A stretch of DNA of 15,080 nt from CAYPXJ01 sp964414595 (GTDB lineage Bacteria > Pseudomonadota > Alphaproteobacteria > Rickettsiales > CAIJLX01): NCBI GenBank assembly GCA_964414595.1, contig CAYPXJ010000035.1, positions 1 to 15,080 of the forward strand, read 5' to 3'. Below are positions 13,363-15,080 of this stretch, piece after piece (the stretch's first letter is position 1; each line of letters opens with the position of its first letter). The translations under genes and the position numbers were made by a program. The notes below the pieces were generated by a model. It had not been told where the DNA came from, searched no databases, and saw nothing but the letters and a program-made list of their open reading frames with translations.

Positions 13363-14307
13363 ATGAAATTCATTTATCTGCTCTCTGCTCTTATTATTTC
13401 AACGGCAGCTTATGCCGGCACGCCGACGCCATCTAAAGAATTGGTGCAAAGAATTAGCAATCCAAATCGTATTAATACAGCGGGTTGGGCGGATTCGCCC
13501 TACATGACGCCGGACGGTAAAGAACTTTATTTCATGTATACCCCTTATAACATCATGCCGATTTTCTTTGGTGGCACTCCCAAAAAAATTGGTCCTGACC
13601 GCCCGGGCCATCATAGCGGCAAGGATTTTTGGAAAGATTCGGACATTTACGTTTCTACACGGCAAGCGAATGGTACATGGTCTGCTCCTAAAAATTTGCC
13701 TTTTAACGATGAGAATGCAGACGCCTGTCCGATGCTCACCATTGATGGCAAAGCCATGTATTATCAAAAAGATCTTGATGGTCAGGCAGATATTTATGTT
13801 GTGCGTAAAAATGGAAATGGTTGGGGAAAGCCGCAAAGGCTAAATGCGAATGTAAATGATCCTAAAGCGAATGAAACAAATCCGCATATTACGGTTGATG
13901 AAAAACTGCTCTTCTTTTCTTCCAATCGTAAGGGCGGCTTAGGCGATATGGATATTTATGTTTCGTTCCGCCAGCCGGATGGAAGTTGGGGGCGCGCAAA
14001 AAATCTTGGTGCGCCTTTTAGCTCAAAAGAAATGGATGATGTTGTCTGGTTTAATCCGGAAGGAACGAAGGGCTATTTCGTGCGCAGCCATACGATTATG
14101 CAGGTCGATAAAAAGGGCGATTGGTGGTCAGAAGCGAAACCGGTTGAGTTTGAAGGGGGAAGTCTCAAGGCCTCCGAGCCCTCTATTACCCGTGACGGAA
14201 AACGGATGATGTTGGCGCTACCAGACTTCGAAAATGGCCTCATTTATGCCGCTGAATCGACATTGTTACCTAATGGAAAATGGAGCAAACCCAAGCCAAT
14301 AGATTGA
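13363..14307 (+). CDS. Secreted PD40 (WD40-like/TolB-type) beta-propeller protein
   Basis: Predicted periplasmic protein of 314 residues with signal peptide MKFIYLLSALIISTAAYA cleaved before G19. Repeated PD40-like blades are visible as a '(S/P)xxTxDGKxLYF ... DIYVxxR...G.W..PxxL' pattern: about 44-112, 122-160, NPHITVDEKLLFFSSNRKGG..DIYVSFR..DGSWG.AKNL, a DVVWFNPEGTKGYF unit and a final EPSITRDGKRMMLAL...NGKWSKPKPI. Such repeats build TolB-like propellers in binding proteins. Outside the blades, GPDRPGHH (77-84) and ADAC (119-122) are shared with the paralogue downstream. GGAGG precedes the start but is inside a hairpin. It lies 30 bp after sdhB and could receive read-through. Ligand and role are unknown. 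Confidence 0.85.
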   Translation: MKFIYLLSALIISTAAYAGTPTPSKELVQRISNPNRINTAGWADSPYMTPDGKELYFMYTPYNIMPIFFGGTPKKIGPDRPGHHSGKDFWKDSDIYVSTRQANGTWSAPKNLPFNDENADACPMLTIDGKAMYYQKDLDGQADIYVVRKNGNGWGKPQRLNANVNDPKANETNPHITVDEKLLFFSSNRKGGLGDMDIYVSFRQPDGSWGRAKNLGAPFSSKEMDDVVWFNPEGTKGYFVRSHTIMQVDKKGDWWSEAKPVEFEGGSLKASEPSITRDGKRMMLALPDFENGLIYAAESTLLPNGKWSKPKPID

Positions 14308-14405
14308 TATGAAGGCAGAATATCTAGCTACTTAAAAATTACTTCAATTTTTATACAAATCTTTGAATTCAAAGGGTAATAATTCTCTATTTAATCAATT
14401 CCTCA

Positions 14406-14442
14406 TTGAAAAATATCCGTAAAAAAGTTAATATATAGTTAA
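14406..14442 (+). promoter_or_regulatory. Candidate promoter with an overlapping CtrA-like box
   Basis: TTGAAA (14406-14411), a 17-nt spacer and TAATAT (14429-14434) form a good sigma-70-like pair upstream of the second PD40 gene. TTAA-TATATAG-TTAA (14428-14442) matches exactly the TTAA-N7-TTAA consensus of the alphaproteobacterial regulator CtrA and covers the -10 box. The rest of the 151-bp gap is AT-rich and contains the palindrome CTTTGAATTCAAAG (14361-14374) and an AT-only stem near 14334-14352. Confidence 0.4.
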
Positions 14443-14458
14443 AATACGGGGAGGTTCT

Positions 14459-15080
14459 ATGGGGACACATTTCACGCGGCTTTTTTCAGCCGCTCTTGCA
14501 GTTGGTGCATCTATATATACATCGGTAATCATTCCCTCTCAGGCGGCAGAGCTCAAAGTTGCTTCTGAAGTGGCATTGAGCGATCCTGCCCAATTTGAGA
14601 GTACTTATGCGCAGGTAATGTCACAAAATGTCCCTATAAACACTGCCGGATGGTCAGATTCGGCTTATATGACACCGGATGGCCTCACCATTTATTTTGC
14701 TTACACGCCGTATCAATTTGCTTTCTTCTCAAGTGATTTTCATAACCCGCCGATTACAGGGCCAGAGCGTGTTGGGCACCATAAAGGCTATTACAGTTAC
14801 GCCCCCAACACACGTACGATGTGGCTGGATAACGATATCTATATGGCCATGCGCACCAGCGTGACATCCAAGTTCGGCACGCCAGTTAATATGAGTTTTA
14901 ACACGCACCAAGCGGATGCCTGTGGCATGATGTCTGCTGACGATCTTGAATTCTATTATCAGCGCGATGATGGCGGTAATGCGGATATTTATGTTGTTAA
15001 AAGAACGGCACCCCTTGCAGCTTGGAGTGCGCCGGAAAAATTAAGCAGTGCAATTAACTCGGCTTCGCACGAAACCAATC
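14459..15080 (+). CDS. Second PD40 beta-propeller protein, paralogue of the preceding gene (3' end outside window)
   Basis: Open from ATG 14459 to the window edge: 207 residues seen, no stop. GGGGAGG (14448-14454) lies 4 nt upstream. Residues 1-30 look like a signal peptide (LFSAALAVGASIYTSVIIPSQAA) with cleavage near residue 30. INTAGWSDSAYMTPDG (60-75) matches INTAGWADSPYMTPDG (37-52) of the upstream protein. GPERVGHH (101-108), ADAC (152-155) and NADIYVVK also align, so the two are tandem duplicates that have diverged. This copy has about 23 extra residues before the first blade and a longer insert (YYSYAPNTRTMWLDND) between GHH and the next blade. It is probably periplasmic and of unknown function. 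Confidence 0.82.
   Translation, partial: MGTHFTRLFSAALAVGASIYTSVIIPSQAAELKVASEVALSDPAQFESTYAQVMSQNVPINTAGWSDSAYMTPDGLTIYFAYTPYQFAFFSSDFHNPPITGPERVGHHKGYYSYAPNTRTMWLDNDIYMAMRTSVTSKFGTPVNMSFNTHQADACGMMSADDLEFYYQRDDGGNADIYVVKRTAPLAAWSAPEKLSSAINSASHETN

Noticed and set aside
1..15080. Mobile element, CRISPR array, prophage or defence island
   Set aside because: No transposase, integrase, terminal inverted repeats, spaced direct-repeat array or known defence domain is visible; tRNA-Glu shows no repeated 3' end that would mark an integration site.

Overview
This window looks like housekeeping chromosome from an alphaproteobacterium of moderate GC content. The evidence is a DUF1467-type membrane protein, an sdhCDAB operon with alphaproteobacterial SdhB and SdhD sequence style, a PTR1-like pteridine reductase, and an exact CtrA-type motif (TTAA-N7-TTAA). 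The genus cannot be fixed from the sequence alone. I see no insertion sequence, CRISPR array, phage gene or toxin-antitoxin pair.

Layout. Positions 1-735 hold the end of a DUF1467 gene (+), a hairpin terminator, a 19-bp tandem duplication, and an unrecognised AT-rich three-helix membrane protein gene (-). Positions 736-2436 hold trpS and an AlkA-family DNA glycosylase gene, both (-). Positions 2491-4630 hold fumC followed after 4 nt by a PTR1-like short-chain reductase (+). The reductase converges on, and overlaps by 12 bp, the pair glnA-pyrF (-, 2-nt gap), which ends at 6720. A 324-bp AT-rich divergent spacer precedes a gene for a 51-residue lipoprotein with a very strong terminator. Next come tRNA-Glu(UUC) (+) and a two-gene membrane operon (-): a YihY/BrkB family protein and a 77-residue protein. 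Positions 8803-13332 carry asd and then the complete sdhC-sdhD-sdhA-sdhB operon (+), with overlapping or near-abutting genes. The right end has two tandem paralogous genes for secreted PD40-type beta-propeller proteins; the second runs off the window.

How the genes fit together. FumC and succinate dehydrogenase catalyse consecutive TCA-cycle steps, and SDH also feeds quinone in the inner membrane. GlnA and PyrF link nitrogen assimilation with pyrimidine synthesis, Asd starts the lysine/threonine/methionine branch, and the reductase probably serves tetrahydrofolate or pterin reduction.

The least ordinary parts are these: SdhD, whose helix carrying the expected haem-ligand histidine appears four residues short; the paralogous periplasmic propellers, one with its Shine-Dalgarno sequence inside a perfect hairpin and the other with a CtrA-like box on its promoter; the isolated mini-lipoprotein; and an AT-rich patch inside trpS. 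No clear new multi-gene defence or mobile system is visible.
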